A stretch of 64,000 nt of DNA from Flavobacterium sp. Its GTDB lineage: Bacteria; Bacteroidota; Bacteroidia; Flavobacteriales; Flavobacteriaceae. The stretch spans positions 1 to 64,000 of the forward strand of contig NZ_JAIXYH010000040.1 of NCBI RefSeq assembly GCF_027490375.1. The letters run 5' to 3'. Positions 1 through 7,000 of the stretch are shown piece by piece. The notes beneath the pieces are model-generated. The model searched no databases, was not told the origin of the DNA, and saw only the letters and a program-made list of their open reading frames with translations. Position numbers and translations under genes: made by a program. Every line of letters starts with the position of its first letter. Position 1 is the stretch's first letter.

Positions 1-165
1 TCTTTCAATCTTTCAATCTTTCAATCTTTCAATCTTTCAATCTTTCAATCTTTCAATCTTTCAATCTTTCAATCTTTCAATCTTTCAATCTTTTAATCTT
101 TTAATCTTTCAATCTTTCAATCTTTTAATCTTTTAATCTTTCAATCTTTTAATTTTTCAATCTCT
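1..165. repeat. Octamer tandem array, TCTTTCAA unit
   Basis: About 20 head-to-tail copies of TCTTTCAA, drifting to TCTTTTAA after about position 88. The left end is outside the window. Because 8 is not a multiple of 3, every minus-strand frame entering the array meets TGA or TAA within 24 bases. The array runs into the last codons of folB and supplies its stop codon. It looks like a slipped-strand simple repeat; no function is evident. Confidence 0.95.
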
Positions 166-523
166 CCCTCAAACAGATCGTTACCGAACTCACATCGCCA
201 CCAATCGGCGGATTTACTTTACTTACTTCAACTTCTAATTCTTCAACCAAAGCACTTTCTCTGAAAATTCGCTCAGAAATACGTCCGGCAACGTGTTCCA
301 GTAATTTCGATGGGATCGCCATTTCTTCTTTTACAATACGATTTAACAAAACATAATCGACCGTATCCGAAAGTTCGTCGCTAATAACCGACTTCGATAA
401 ATGGGCCCAAACCCGTATTCGAACCCGATAATCACTGCCTATTTTGGTTTCTTCTGCCAAACATCCGTGGTACGCATAAACACGAATTTCATCTAATACA
501 ATCGAAGCACTAACTGTTGCCAT
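149..523 (-). CDS. folB: Dihydroneopterin aldolase
   Basis: A 124-residue protein of typical FolB length. It carries the family N-terminal region (LDEIRVYAYHGCLAEET), whose conserved YHG-hxxE pattern contributes to the active site, and the LLEHVAGRI stretch in the middle. The enzyme converts 7,8-dihydroneopterin to 6-hydroxymethyl-dihydropterin and glycolaldehyde in cytoplasmic folate synthesis. The start ATG lies back to back with the glnS promoter, so the two genes are divergent. The last residues (RERLKN) and the stop fall in the edge of the octamer array, so the C-terminus may have been reshaped by repeat expansion. Confidence 0.9.
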   Translation of the reverse strand: MATVSASIVLDEIRVYAYHGCLAEETKIGSDYRVRIRVWAHLSKSVISDELSDTVDYVLLNRIVKEEMAIPSKLLEHVAGRISERIFRESALVEELEVEVSKVNPPIGGDVSSVTICLRERLKN

Positions 524-551
524 AATTCTGCGAAAGGGATTTATATCTTTG
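517..551 (+). promoter_or_regulatory. Bacteroidota-type promoter for glnS
   Basis: A -33 TTG at 517-519 and a -7 box TATCTTTG at 544-551 (consensus TAnnTTTG), separated by 24 bases. The glnS ATG is at 569, so the leader would be about 10 bases. The -33 box overlaps the folB start codon. Confidence 0.7.
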
Positions 552-568
552 CAGCAAATTACCGAAAA

Positions 569-2566
569 ATGTCAACCGAAGCCAAGTCGCTTAATTTTAT
601 AGAGCAAATTATTGAAGATGATCTCGCAACTGGATTAAATCGAAACGAATTGCGATTCCGATTTCCACCAGAACCTAACGGATATTTGCACATCGGACAC
701 GCCAGCGCAATCAACTTAAACTTTGGTTTAGGAATTGATTATCAGGCACCTGTAAACCTTCGTTTCGACGACACCAATCCAGCGAAAGAAGAACAAGAAT
801 ACGTTGACGCGATTAAACGCGACGTTGCTTGGCTCGGATTTTCATGGGATCGCGAATGTTATGCATCCGATTATTTTCAACAACTGTACGACTGGGCGGT
901 GATGCTCATCGAGAAAGGAAAAGCCTACGTCGATTCGCAAACGTCGGAAGCAATGGCCGAACAGAAAGGTACACCAACTACACCTGGTGTCGATTCGCCA
1001 TACAGAAACAGAGCGGTTGCCGAAAATCTCGACTTGTTTCAACGAATGAAAGCAGGCGAATTTGCAGAAGGAACACATATTTTACGCGCTAAAATCGACA
1101 TGAGTTCACCTAATATGCTCATGCGCGATCCGATTATTTATCGTATTTTACACAAACACCACCACCGTACGGGTTCCGATTGGTGTATTTACCCGATGTA
1201 CGACTGGGCACATGGTCAGAGCGATTTCCTAGAAGGAATTTCACATTCGTTTTGTACGCTCGAATTTTTACCACACCGCGAATTGTACGATTGGTTTTTA
1301 GATCAGATTGGTACTGGAACGGCAATTCGTCCGAAGCAACGCGAATTCGCACGTCGTAATCTTAGTCATACCGTTGTAAGTAAACGGAAATTGTTGCAGT
1401 TGGTAAACGAAAAATACGTTAATGGATGGGACGATCCGCGGATGTCGACTATTTCTGGTTTGCGTCGCCGTGGTTATACGCCCGAATCGCTTCGAAAATT
1501 TGCTGAAACCATCGGAATTGCCAAGCGCGATAACTTGATAAACGTTTCGGTATTGGAGCATTGCATTCGCGAAGATTTAAATAAAACAGCGCCGCGTGTT
1601 ATGGCAGTGCTCGATCCGGTTAAGCTAATCATTACGAATTTCCCGGAAGGCGAACAGCTTTCGCTTAAAGCGGAAAACAATCAAGAAGATGCAAACGCAG
1701 GTTTTAGAACAATTTCTTTTTCGAGAGAATTGTACATCGAACGTGACGATTTCATGGAAGAGGTAACCGGAAAGTTTTTCCGTTTGTCGATAGGAGGAGA
1801 GGTGCGTTTGAAGAATGCCTACATTGTGAAAGCAACTGCGGTAGAAAAAGATGAAGAAGGGAGAATTACAGCGATTCACGCCACTTACGATCCCGACAGT
1901 TTGAGCGGAAGTGGTACCGAAGCTAGTGAACGAAAAGTAGCGGCAACGATCCATTGGGTTGATGCTGCTACGGCAATACCAGCCGAAATAAGGCTCTACG
2001 ATCGATTATTTTTAGATGAGGCACCCGATGCACACAAAGAGCGAAATTTCCTCGAATTTGTGAACCCAGAATCGCTTAAAACCGTTACGGGTTTAGTAGA
2101 AGCCGGATTAAAAGCAGCTGTGGTTGGAAATAGGTACCAATTTCAGCGATTGGGCTATTTCTGTGTAGATACAGATAGTTCGGAAAGTAAACTGATTTTT
2201 AACCGAACGGTAGCTTTGAAAGATTCGTGGGAAGAGAAAGGAAAGCAAGACGAAAATTTGATTAATAATTCGCTTAAAGAGCTCAATCGGTATTTTAAAC
2301 TAACCGATGAGAACGAGCAGACAGCTTTATTAGCGCAATTGAAATCTCGTTTAGGACAAATAAAGAACTTCTCGTTGTTGCAACAAGCTGTTAAAAAGAA
2401 CATGAACAACAACAAGGTTTCGTTGTTATTTGTACTTTTATTGTACAGCGGAAACGATTTGTTGCGCTATGCAGAAATGGATGCCGAAACGGCGGAGAAA
2501 TTCGAAGGTTTGGTAGCGCGTTCCGATGTGCGATTGCAAGTAATTTTAGAACAGCTAAAAGCGTAG
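569..2566 (+). CDS. glnS: Glutamine-tRNA ligase
   Basis: Class I aminoacyl-tRNA synthetase charging tRNA-Gln directly. The HIGH signature is at residues 41-44 in the PPEPNGYLHIGHA context diagnostic of GlnRS/GluRS, and the KMSKS counterpart is VVSKRKL near residue 270. The beta-barrel anticodon-binding domains follow. At 665 residues it is about 100 longer than the usual bacterial enzyme. The extra C-terminal tail (from about residue 560) is mostly helical and charged; I do not recognise it confidently, although YqeY-type tails are known on some GlnRS. The start is set by the promoter just upstream. The downstream YtxH-like gene begins 3 bases after the stop. Confidence 0.96.
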   Translation: MSTEAKSLNFIEQIIEDDLATGLNRNELRFRFPPEPNGYLHIGHASAINLNFGLGIDYQAPVNLRFDDTNPAKEEQEYVDAIKRDVAWLGFSWDRECYASDYFQQLYDWAVMLIEKGKAYVDSQTSEAMAEQKGTPTTPGVDSPYRNRAVAENLDLFQRMKAGEFAEGTHILRAKIDMSSPNMLMRDPIIYRILHKHHHRTGSDWCIYPMYDWAHGQSDFLEGISHSFCTLEFLPHRELYDWFLDQIGTGTAIRPKQREFARRNLSHTVVSKRKLLQLVNEKYVNGWDDPRMSTISGLRRRGYTPESLRKFAETIGIAKRDNLINVSVLEHCIREDLNKTAPRVMAVLDPVKLIITNFPEGEQLSLKAENNQEDANAGFRTISFSRELYIERDDFMEEVTGKFFRLSIGGEVRLKNAYIVKATAVEKDEEGRITAIHATYDPDSLSGSGTEASERKVAATIHWVDAATAIPAEIRLYDRLFLDEAPDAHKERNFLEFVNPESLKTVTGLVEAGLKAAVVGNRYQFQRLGYFCVDTDSSESKLIFNRTVALKDSWEEKGKQDENLINNSLKELNRYFKLTDENEQTALLAQLKSRLGQIKNFSLLQQAVKKNMNNNKVSLLFVLLLYSGNDLLRYAEMDAETAEKFEGLVARSDVRLQVILEQLKA

Positions 2567-2569
2567 ATT

Positions 2570-2881
2570 ATGAGTAAAGATCAAACAAAAGTACTTCTAG
2601 CAGCCGCTTTAGGAGCAGTTGCGGGTTTGGCACTGGGTGTTTTATTTGCACCGGATAAAGGAAGCGAAACGCGTCGGAAAATTAAGGACAGCATCGGAGA
2701 GCAGAAAGATAAAATTGCGCAGAAAATCCATGAGTTGTTGCAACTAGCCGAGTCGCAAAAGATAACCAAAGAGCAGTTAGACGAAACAGTGGACGAATTA
2801 GTTTCTAAAGCCGACGACGGCGCGGCAGAGATTTTGCGTACTCTTCAAGAAAAGCTAGACAGTTTGAAAGCAAAACTATAG
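2570..2881 (+). CDS. YtxH-like membrane-anchored coiled-coil protein
   Basis: 103 residues. A short N-terminal glycine/alanine-rich membrane segment (residues about 8-27, ending in LFAPDKGSETRRKI) is the hallmark of the YtxH family, whose members have a GxLFAPxxGxETR signature. A long charged helix with heptad-like leucines follows. Family members are small envelope or stress-associated proteins of unclear biochemical role. It follows glnS after 3 bases and is almost certainly cotranscribed with it. Confidence 0.8.
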   Translation: MSKDQTKVLLAAALGAVAGLALGVLFAPDKGSETRRKIKDSIGEQKDKIAQKIHELLQLAESQKITKEQLDETVDELVSKADDGAAEILRTLQEKLDSLKAKL

Positions 2882-2886
2882 TTTAA

Positions 2887-3282
2887 CTAAAAATTATTTT
2901 TTTTAAGAAATCTGAGTTCTTGAAATTGTTTGTCGTTTAGCGCGCGTAATTGTTCAAGGTCTTTTTTTAATCCATTTAATAAATCATCTCTTTTTTCAAT
3001 TTCCTTTTGAAAGAATTGTAATAGGTAGCTATTTTCAGCAAGGTTGTTTTCGACTGCTTTACGAGCAACTACATCTTCGGGTAAACCGAGAAAAAGTTGT
3101 TCTTCATTTATTTTGTACAACTCGAGAAGTTTCGGTACGTATTTTAACCAATTAGACGATTTACCGGTTTCAAGTCTGTGATAGGTAGATGCATCTATTC
3201 CTAAGTGGTAAGCAACTTCTTTAACACTATGATTTTTTAAAAGTCGCAACTGACGTACTTTTTTTGCAAAGGCTATATGCAT
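2887..3282 (-). CDS. XRE-family transcriptional regulator with C-terminal coiled coil
   Basis: 131 residues. The first about 65 form a lambda-repressor-type helix-turn-helix (KKVRQLRLLKN, then VAYHLGIDASTYHRLETGKS). The rest, EIEKRDDLLNGLKKDLEQLR and following, is predicted coiled coil, probably for dimerisation. It is divergent from the secreted-protein modules starting at 3674. A perfect palindrome and a phased half-site array lie between them, so a role in controlling that operon is a reasonable inference. A possible -7 box, TAATTTTG on the minus strand, is at 3308-3315. The gene converges on the YtxH-like gene with only 5 bases between. Confidence 0.85.
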   Translation of the reverse strand: MHIAFAKKVRQLRLLKNHSVKEVAYHLGIDASTYHRLETGKSSNWLKYVPKLLELYKINEEQLFLGLPEDVVARKAVENNLAENSYLLQFFQKEIEKRDDLLNGLKKDLEQLRALNDKQFQELRFLKKNNF

Positions 3283-3362
3283 AGTTTTGGTTAGTTTTAT
3301 GTGAATTCAAAATTATGCATTATATGAAACGTTATTATATATTAACTTTAATTTAACAACGC

Positions 3363-3388
3363 TGTTACGATGTTATAACATCGTAACA
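3363..3388. promoter_or_regulatory. Perfect 26-bp palindrome, candidate operator
   Basis: TGTTACGATGTTA followed directly by its exact reverse complement TAACATCGTAACA, with no spacer. It lies about 50 bases upstream of the putative -7 box of the XRE gene and has no T-run. Its symmetry fits a dimeric DNA-binding protein better than a terminator. The neighbouring XRE protein is the obvious candidate binder (inference). Confidence 0.7.
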
Positions 3389-3525
3389 AATTTAAATTCA
3401 ATAATTTATGTTTTTTTAATTCTAATTTCAGACTAGTTTTTTATACTTTTATCACAAGTAATTTACACAGTTTTTTATGCGATTTTTTTTAGTTTCATAC
3501 GAGAGAATATTTAGCGCTTTAGTTG

Positions 3526-3570
3526 TTGCGATTTTCGCAAGATTATTGCGTTTTTTGCAAGATTAATGCG
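3526..3570. promoter_or_regulatory. Phased array of five half-sites at 10-bp spacing
   Basis: TTGCG (3526), CGCAA (3536), TTGCG (3546), TGCAA (3556) and ATGCG (3566) recur every 10 bases in alternating orientation, each separated by an AT-rich pentamer. Every site therefore faces the same side of the helix. It lies 104-148 bases upstream of the start of the first secreted-protein gene, and upstream of a weak -7-like box TTACTTTG at 3604-3611. That position would suit an activator or a cooperatively binding repressor. Confidence 0.6.
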
Positions 3571-3673
3571 TGAAATGCTTACATCTTTTTTTTCATGATC
3601 TAATTACTTTGTTCCGTAACCAATGGCCAACGGATTACGAGAAAATAAATAGTAATTTTTAAATTTTAAAGTC

Positions 3674-4141
3674 ATGAAAAAAATTTTGTTTTTGTTGTTA
3701 GTCGGCACTCAAATCGTTTGTGCGCAAGCTACACAGTTTGTTAATATGCAAATTCCAAGTAAGTACTTAAGTAGAGCATCAGAGACTGAAACTTTTGTAC
3801 AAGACGTTACAGTAACAAGTAAAGACGGACGTGTAACAGAGCGCGGGCAAATGAGAATAACCGTTCCACTAACCGGAGAAGGCGTTAGCAAAATCGAGCT
3901 AAGCGCCAATATTCTCAGAATTGGTGGTATTGGAGCTGATTTTTTTGTTCGAAACCCGCAAAATTTCCAAACTTATGCAGAAGAGCCGTCACACTCTCAA
4001 TGTATAGATAATTGTAATAAAAAATACACAAGTCCTGACGGCGAGCGCTTACCTGGGAGAGGTGCTTGCAAGTTCAATTGTTGGGTTAGCACAACAGTTC
4101 GTATTTTAGAAGCAATCGCGACTATTAGATCTGGTAAATAG
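3674..4141 (+). CDS. Secreted twin-CX3C protein, copy 1
   Basis: 155 residues with a clear Sec signal peptide (MKKILFLLLVGTQIVCAQA, cleavage near residue 18). The mature part begins with a strand-rich region. It then carries CIDNC (C110, C114), a 17-residue loop ending LPGRGA, and CKFNC (C132, C136) followed by WVSTTVRI. The twin CX3C spacing resembles a disulfide-stapled helical hairpin (inference). It is paralogous to the gene at 5117 with identical length and all four cysteines kept. I do not recognise a named family. It forms a pair with the TIKI/TraB-like lipoprotein that follows after 29 bases. Confidence 0.8.
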   Translation: MKKILFLLLVGTQIVCAQATQFVNMQIPSKYLSRASETETFVQDVTVTSKDGRVTERGQMRITVPLTGEGVSKIELSANILRIGGIGADFFVRNPQNFQTYAEEPSHSQCIDNCNKKYTSPDGERLPGRGACKFNCWVSTTVRILEAIATIRSGK

Positions 4142-4170
4142 ACAAATTGAATTTTATATTTTTTAGCTAT

Positions 4171-4911
4171 ATGAAAACTCTTATTTCCTTTTTTTGCGCT
4201 TTTCTTCTTCTTGGGTGCACGCAAACCCTAGTTAAGTTTAAAGCAAAGCTTAGTAGAGACTTTTATGGAGTAGATTATTATTCCAACGAAAGAATGATAG
4301 TTGCATTCATTCCAACGTTGCACATTAATAGAGAAGATTATTTTGCTAAAATCAAAAGTGATGTCGATTCTTTACGTAGTGCAGGATATGTGATTTTCTA
4401 CGAGGGAATTAAGACTGATTTAGACATTCCAGAGCAAGAAAAGGAAATTCTTCAAAAGAAGTTCAGAAGAATCATGGGTTTTCATCTTACGCAATACTTA
4501 GATTCAACTAACGCTGATTTGAAAAAGTTCCGCGTTAAAGGCTTAATAGAACAGACTAATGCTAATACTGGAATCCGTGAAAATGTAGATTACAACGCAG
4601 ATTATGACTTAAAAACTTTAATTGAGAAGTTTGAGAAGTCTAAAGGTATTGTTCGCTTAAACGAATGTGATCTTGCTACCAAATTAGGTGAAAAATATAA
4701 ATGCTCTAAAGTAATTAAAGAACAATGGGATTATTTAGCTGTAACACTTCGGGACGCTTTTCTAGCAGAGCAAATTCTAAAAAGTAATTATAAAAGAATT
4801 GCTGTAGTTTTCGGAGAAGATCATCGATATAGTGTTGCTAATGCACTCAAAAAAGTGGATAGCACTTTTGAGTACATTCCGTCTTGGAAAGTAAAAAAGC
4901 TTACTTTTTAG
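4171..4911 (+). CDS. TIKI/TraB-like lipoprotein, copy 1
   Basis: 246 residues; start chosen at the ATG that gives a proper lipoprotein signal (LLLGC, lipidated Cys16), not the in-frame TTG 24 bases upstream. The layout is LH51 near the N-terminus, FYEGI (E78) after a helix, and GEDH (215-218) near the C-terminus. This is the pattern of the TIKI/TraB/PrgY fold, in which two GX2H motifs and a glutamate form a putative metal site. In this copy the first motif is PTLH, lacking the glycine. A central QTNANTGI..DYNADYDLKTLIE block is shared with the copy at 5600. Function unknown; membrane-anchored and facing the periplasm or surface. Confidence 0.65.
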   Translation: MKTLISFFCAFLLLGCTQTLVKFKAKLSRDFYGVDYYSNERMIVAFIPTLHINREDYFAKIKSDVDSLRSAGYVIFYEGIKTDLDIPEQEKEILQKKFRRIMGFHLTQYLDSTNADLKKFRVKGLIEQTNANTGIRENVDYNADYDLKTLIEKFEKSKGIVRLNECDLATKLGEKYKCSKVIKEQWDYLAVTLRDAFLAEQILKSNYKRIAVVFGEDHRYSVANALKKVDSTFEYIPSWKVKKLTF

Positions 4912-5007
4912 AAAGTTAACTAGTTCTTTTTTTACAGCTCTTATATTTGAAAATAAGAATATCAGCTAAAAAAATATCTCATTTGTCTATTCTTCAACAA
5001 ATTCAAT

Positions 5008-5034
5008 AAAGCCGATCCGATTAGCATCGGCTTT
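5008..5034 (+). terminator. Terminator after module 1
   Basis: Nine-base-pair stem AAAGCCGAT / ATCGGCTTT with a 9-base loop, followed by a broken T-rich stretch. It separates the first secreted-protein/lipoprotein pair from the second, so each pair is probably its own transcription unit. Confidence 0.75.
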
Positions 5035-5116
5035 ATACTTCTTTAAATAGTTATTTGTGTTTTTAGTTATAAAGACTAAAAGTACTTTTTCAAAAACAAT
5101 TGTAAATTATCATAAT

Positions 5117-5584
5117 ATGAAATCATATTTTTTGACCTTTTTGTCAATATTTTTTATTCATGCTGCTGTAGCTCAGACGTACGAGTTTGAAAACATGAAA
5201 ATTCCTGCGGAGTATTTTGATAGTTCAACCGACCTTGAAATCTTCACGTTTGATGTGCTAGTGAGTAGTTTAGATGGAAAGGTTTCGGAAAAGGGACAGG
5301 TGCGAATTTCAACTTCTGCATCTGAAAATAAAATTGGTAAAATAGAATTTTCTAAAAATATTCTTCAAATTGGAGGGTTCAAAAACGACTATTTTATTCG
5401 CAATCCGCAACTTTTTCAACAAGCTGTTAGTAGAGAATCACATTCGCAATGTATCGATAGATGCAATAAAGATTACACTGGGCCAAATGGCGAGAAACTG
5501 CCAGGTCGAGGTTGGTGCAAAGCGGGTTGTTGGCTAAACACAACTATCCGAATAGCTGTTGCTGTTATTAAAATAACTGCTTAA
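5117..5584 (+). CDS. Secreted twin-CX3C protein, copy 2
   Basis: 155 residues from this ATG (MKSYFLTFLSIFFIHAAVAQ signal peptide); an in-frame GTG 60 bases upstream would add a non-signal leader and is rejected. It is paralogous to the product at 3674 along its length: same size, strand-rich middle, and HSQCIDRCNKDYTGPNGE with LPGRGWCKAGCW at the end. The four cysteines are C112, C116, C134 and C138, again CX3C-X17-CX3C. The GRG and the tryptophan after the last cysteine are invariant between the copies, which marks this end as the constrained part. First gene of the second module. Confidence 0.8.
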   Translation: MKSYFLTFLSIFFIHAAVAQTYEFENMKIPAEYFDSSTDLEIFTFDVLVSSLDGKVSEKGQVRISTSASENKIGKIEFSKNILQIGGFKNDYFIRNPQLFQQAVSRESHSQCIDRCNKDYTGPNGEKLPGRGWCKAGCWLNTTIRIAVAVIKITA

Positions 5585-5599
5585 CTTAAAGTATAAATC

Positions 5600-6352
5600 A
5601 TGAATAGGCTTTTTAGTTTTTTTATTCGAAGTTTACCTTTTCTCATGGCTTTTTCATTTATTTCTTGTTCAACAATTTTGGTTAAAGTCAAAGGCAATTT
5701 AATGCGAAAACTTTATAGTATTGATTACTACAGCAATGGTGACCGAACTATTGCGTTTATTGGGGTTAATCACTTAAATAAACCAGAGTATTTTGCCCGT
5801 ATCGCAAAAGACATTGACTCTCTCAGAAGAGACGGATACCTAATTTTCTATGAAGGAATTCGAACCAACATGAAAGTTAGTCCTGAGCAAAAGACTGAAT
5901 TACAGAAGAAACTAAGAAGTATCACTGGATTTCATTTATCGTCGTATAAAGATTCAACTAACGGCGATATGAAAAAGTTTAACGTGAAAGGCTATGTGAG
6001 CCAGACTATGGCTAACACCGGAATCGATACAATTAGAGATGTAAACGCAGATTACAATTTGAAAACCTTAATAGAAGCTTATGAAGCCGAGAAAGGGGAA
6101 GTTAAGCTCTCTGAATGCGATTTAAAAACTCCTATCGGGAAGAAATACCGATGTAAAAAGGTTAATCAGGAAAACTATGATTTCTTGAGTTTAACAATTC
6201 GCGATCGTTTAGTTATTAAAATGATTCAAGAAAGCAAAGCCAAGAAAATTGCTGTTTTGTACGGCGATTTACACAAGTATTCTTTTGAAAGAAAACTGAA
6301 AGCCTACGATAGTACTTTTAATTATTTTAGAGTAGCAAACCCAATAAGATGA
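5600..6352 (+). CDS. TIKI/TraB-like lipoprotein, copy 2
   Basis: 250 residues with a lipoprotein signal (FSFISC, Cys23). The full TIKI/TraB-type signature is present: GVNH at 55-58, YEGI with E85, and GDLH at 222-225. It aligns throughout with the lipoprotein at 4171, including SQTMANTGI, NADYNLKTLIE and SECDL. Keeping both GX2H motifs makes this the better candidate for a metal-dependent activity; copy 1 has lost the first glycine. It starts 15 bases after its CX3C partner and is followed 3 bases later by another secreted protein, so the three form one operon. Confidence 0.68.
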   Translation: MNRLFSFFIRSLPFLMAFSFISCSTILVKVKGNLMRKLYSIDYYSNGDRTIAFIGVNHLNKPEYFARIAKDIDSLRRDGYLIFYEGIRTNMKVSPEQKTELQKKLRSITGFHLSSYKDSTNGDMKKFNVKGYVSQTMANTGIDTIRDVNADYNLKTLIEAYEAEKGEVKLSECDLKTPIGKKYRCKKVNQENYDFLSLTIRDRLVIKMIQESKAKKIAVLYGDLHKYSFERKLKAYDSTFNYFRVANPIR

Positions 6353-6355
6353 TGT

Positions 6356-6766
6356 ATGTATTGGAATTTTAGAAAGATTTCGGTTATACTGAGCTTTCTA
6401 TTTTTTGTAGAAGTAAACGCTCAGTCCACTACCACAAACATTTTACGTGGTGCCGAGATTATCACTTCTGGTCTGAGCATTTTTGCCACATCTAAAAACA
6501 ACAATGCGAACAAGACCGTAATCGACCAAGTTTGCATCAAAAACAAACTTACCGAACGCATAACATTTAAAATTTACGGCGTTTCGGATGCTACGCAAGA
6601 CGATATTAAAAAGGAGCTTGTTATTCCTGTTGATGGAAAAGAATGTTTCTTAAATCTGCCCAAAGGAGTTTATACCTACGAGGTTATTTTATCAAACAAA
6701 GAAATTTATCGCAAAGGCGAATACCACTTTAAAGAAGATGTTGTTATTGCAGTAAAAACAGAGTAA
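6356..6766 (+). CDS. Secreted protein of unknown function
   Basis: 136 residues with a signal peptide (ISVILSFLFFVEVNAQ). The mature protein is mostly beta-strand (ERITFKIYGV, LVIPVDGKECFLNLPKGVYTYEVIL) and has the feel of a small Ig-like or carboxypeptidase-regulatory-like domain, but I cannot assign it. Two cysteines (in DQVCIKN and KECFLN) could pair. It starts 3 bases after the second TIKI-like gene and is followed by a terminator, so it closes that operon. There is no counterpart in the first module. Confidence 0.65.
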   Translation: MYWNFRKISVILSFLFFVEVNAQSTTTNILRGAEIITSGLSIFATSKNNNANKTVIDQVCIKNKLTERITFKIYGVSDATQDDIKKELVIPVDGKECFLNLPKGVYTYEVILSNKEIYRKGEYHFKEDVVIAVKTE

Positions 6767-6771
6767 GAAAG

Positions 6772-6796
6772 AAGCCGGCTTTGAGTCGGCTTTTTT
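6772..6796 (+). terminator. Terminator after secreted-protein operon
   Basis: Stem AAGCCG / CGGCTT, 9-base loop, then a T-run. It lies 5 bases after the stop of the preceding gene. Confidence 0.85.
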
Positions 6797-6809
6797 GTTT
6801 TTCACTTTT

Positions 6810-6955
6810 TTGCACGATTTTCCGCAGCAGGGGTTGCGGCAAATACCCCACAGCCTATGCGCTGAGGCACGAAGCGTGTAGGCGAGGAGTATAGCCAAAA
6901 ACCCGGTGGCGGCCGCTTCATGAATTTCCACTACACAACGGCCGACAGCTGCCCA
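6810..6955. repeat. Intergenic hairpin element, copy 1
   Basis: GC-rich island in an AT-rich intergenic space between convergent genes. It contains the family traits seen elsewhere: CCGCAGCAGGGG on the left, a short GGGGT/ACCCC stem, ATAGCC and CCCGG on the right, a CGGCCG-based stem, and a terminal ACAGCTGCCCAAA. This is the most divergent full-length copy. Confidence 0.6.
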
Positions 6956-6984
6956 AAAAAAACCACCAAATTGCTTCGGTGGTT
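6953..6984 (-). terminator. Terminator of the SPFH gene
   Basis: Read on the minus strand: stem AACCACC / GGTGGTT with a short loop, then nine T residues. It lies just past the SPFH stop codon. Confidence 0.85.
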
Positions 6985-7000
6985 CCTGTTTATAAAGTTC

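Larger units (their letters stand above)
3283..3673. other. Divergent regulatory intergenic region
   Basis: 391 AT-rich bases between the XRE gene and the first secreted-protein gene. Contains a candidate -7 box for the XRE gene (3308-3315, minus), the 26-bp palindrome, the five half-site array and a weak -7-like box (3604-3611, plus). I see no open reading frame or RNA gene here. Confidence 0.7.

Noticed and set aside
1-165. CRISPR array
   Set aside because: The units are contiguous octamers with no spacers and no cas genes nearby.
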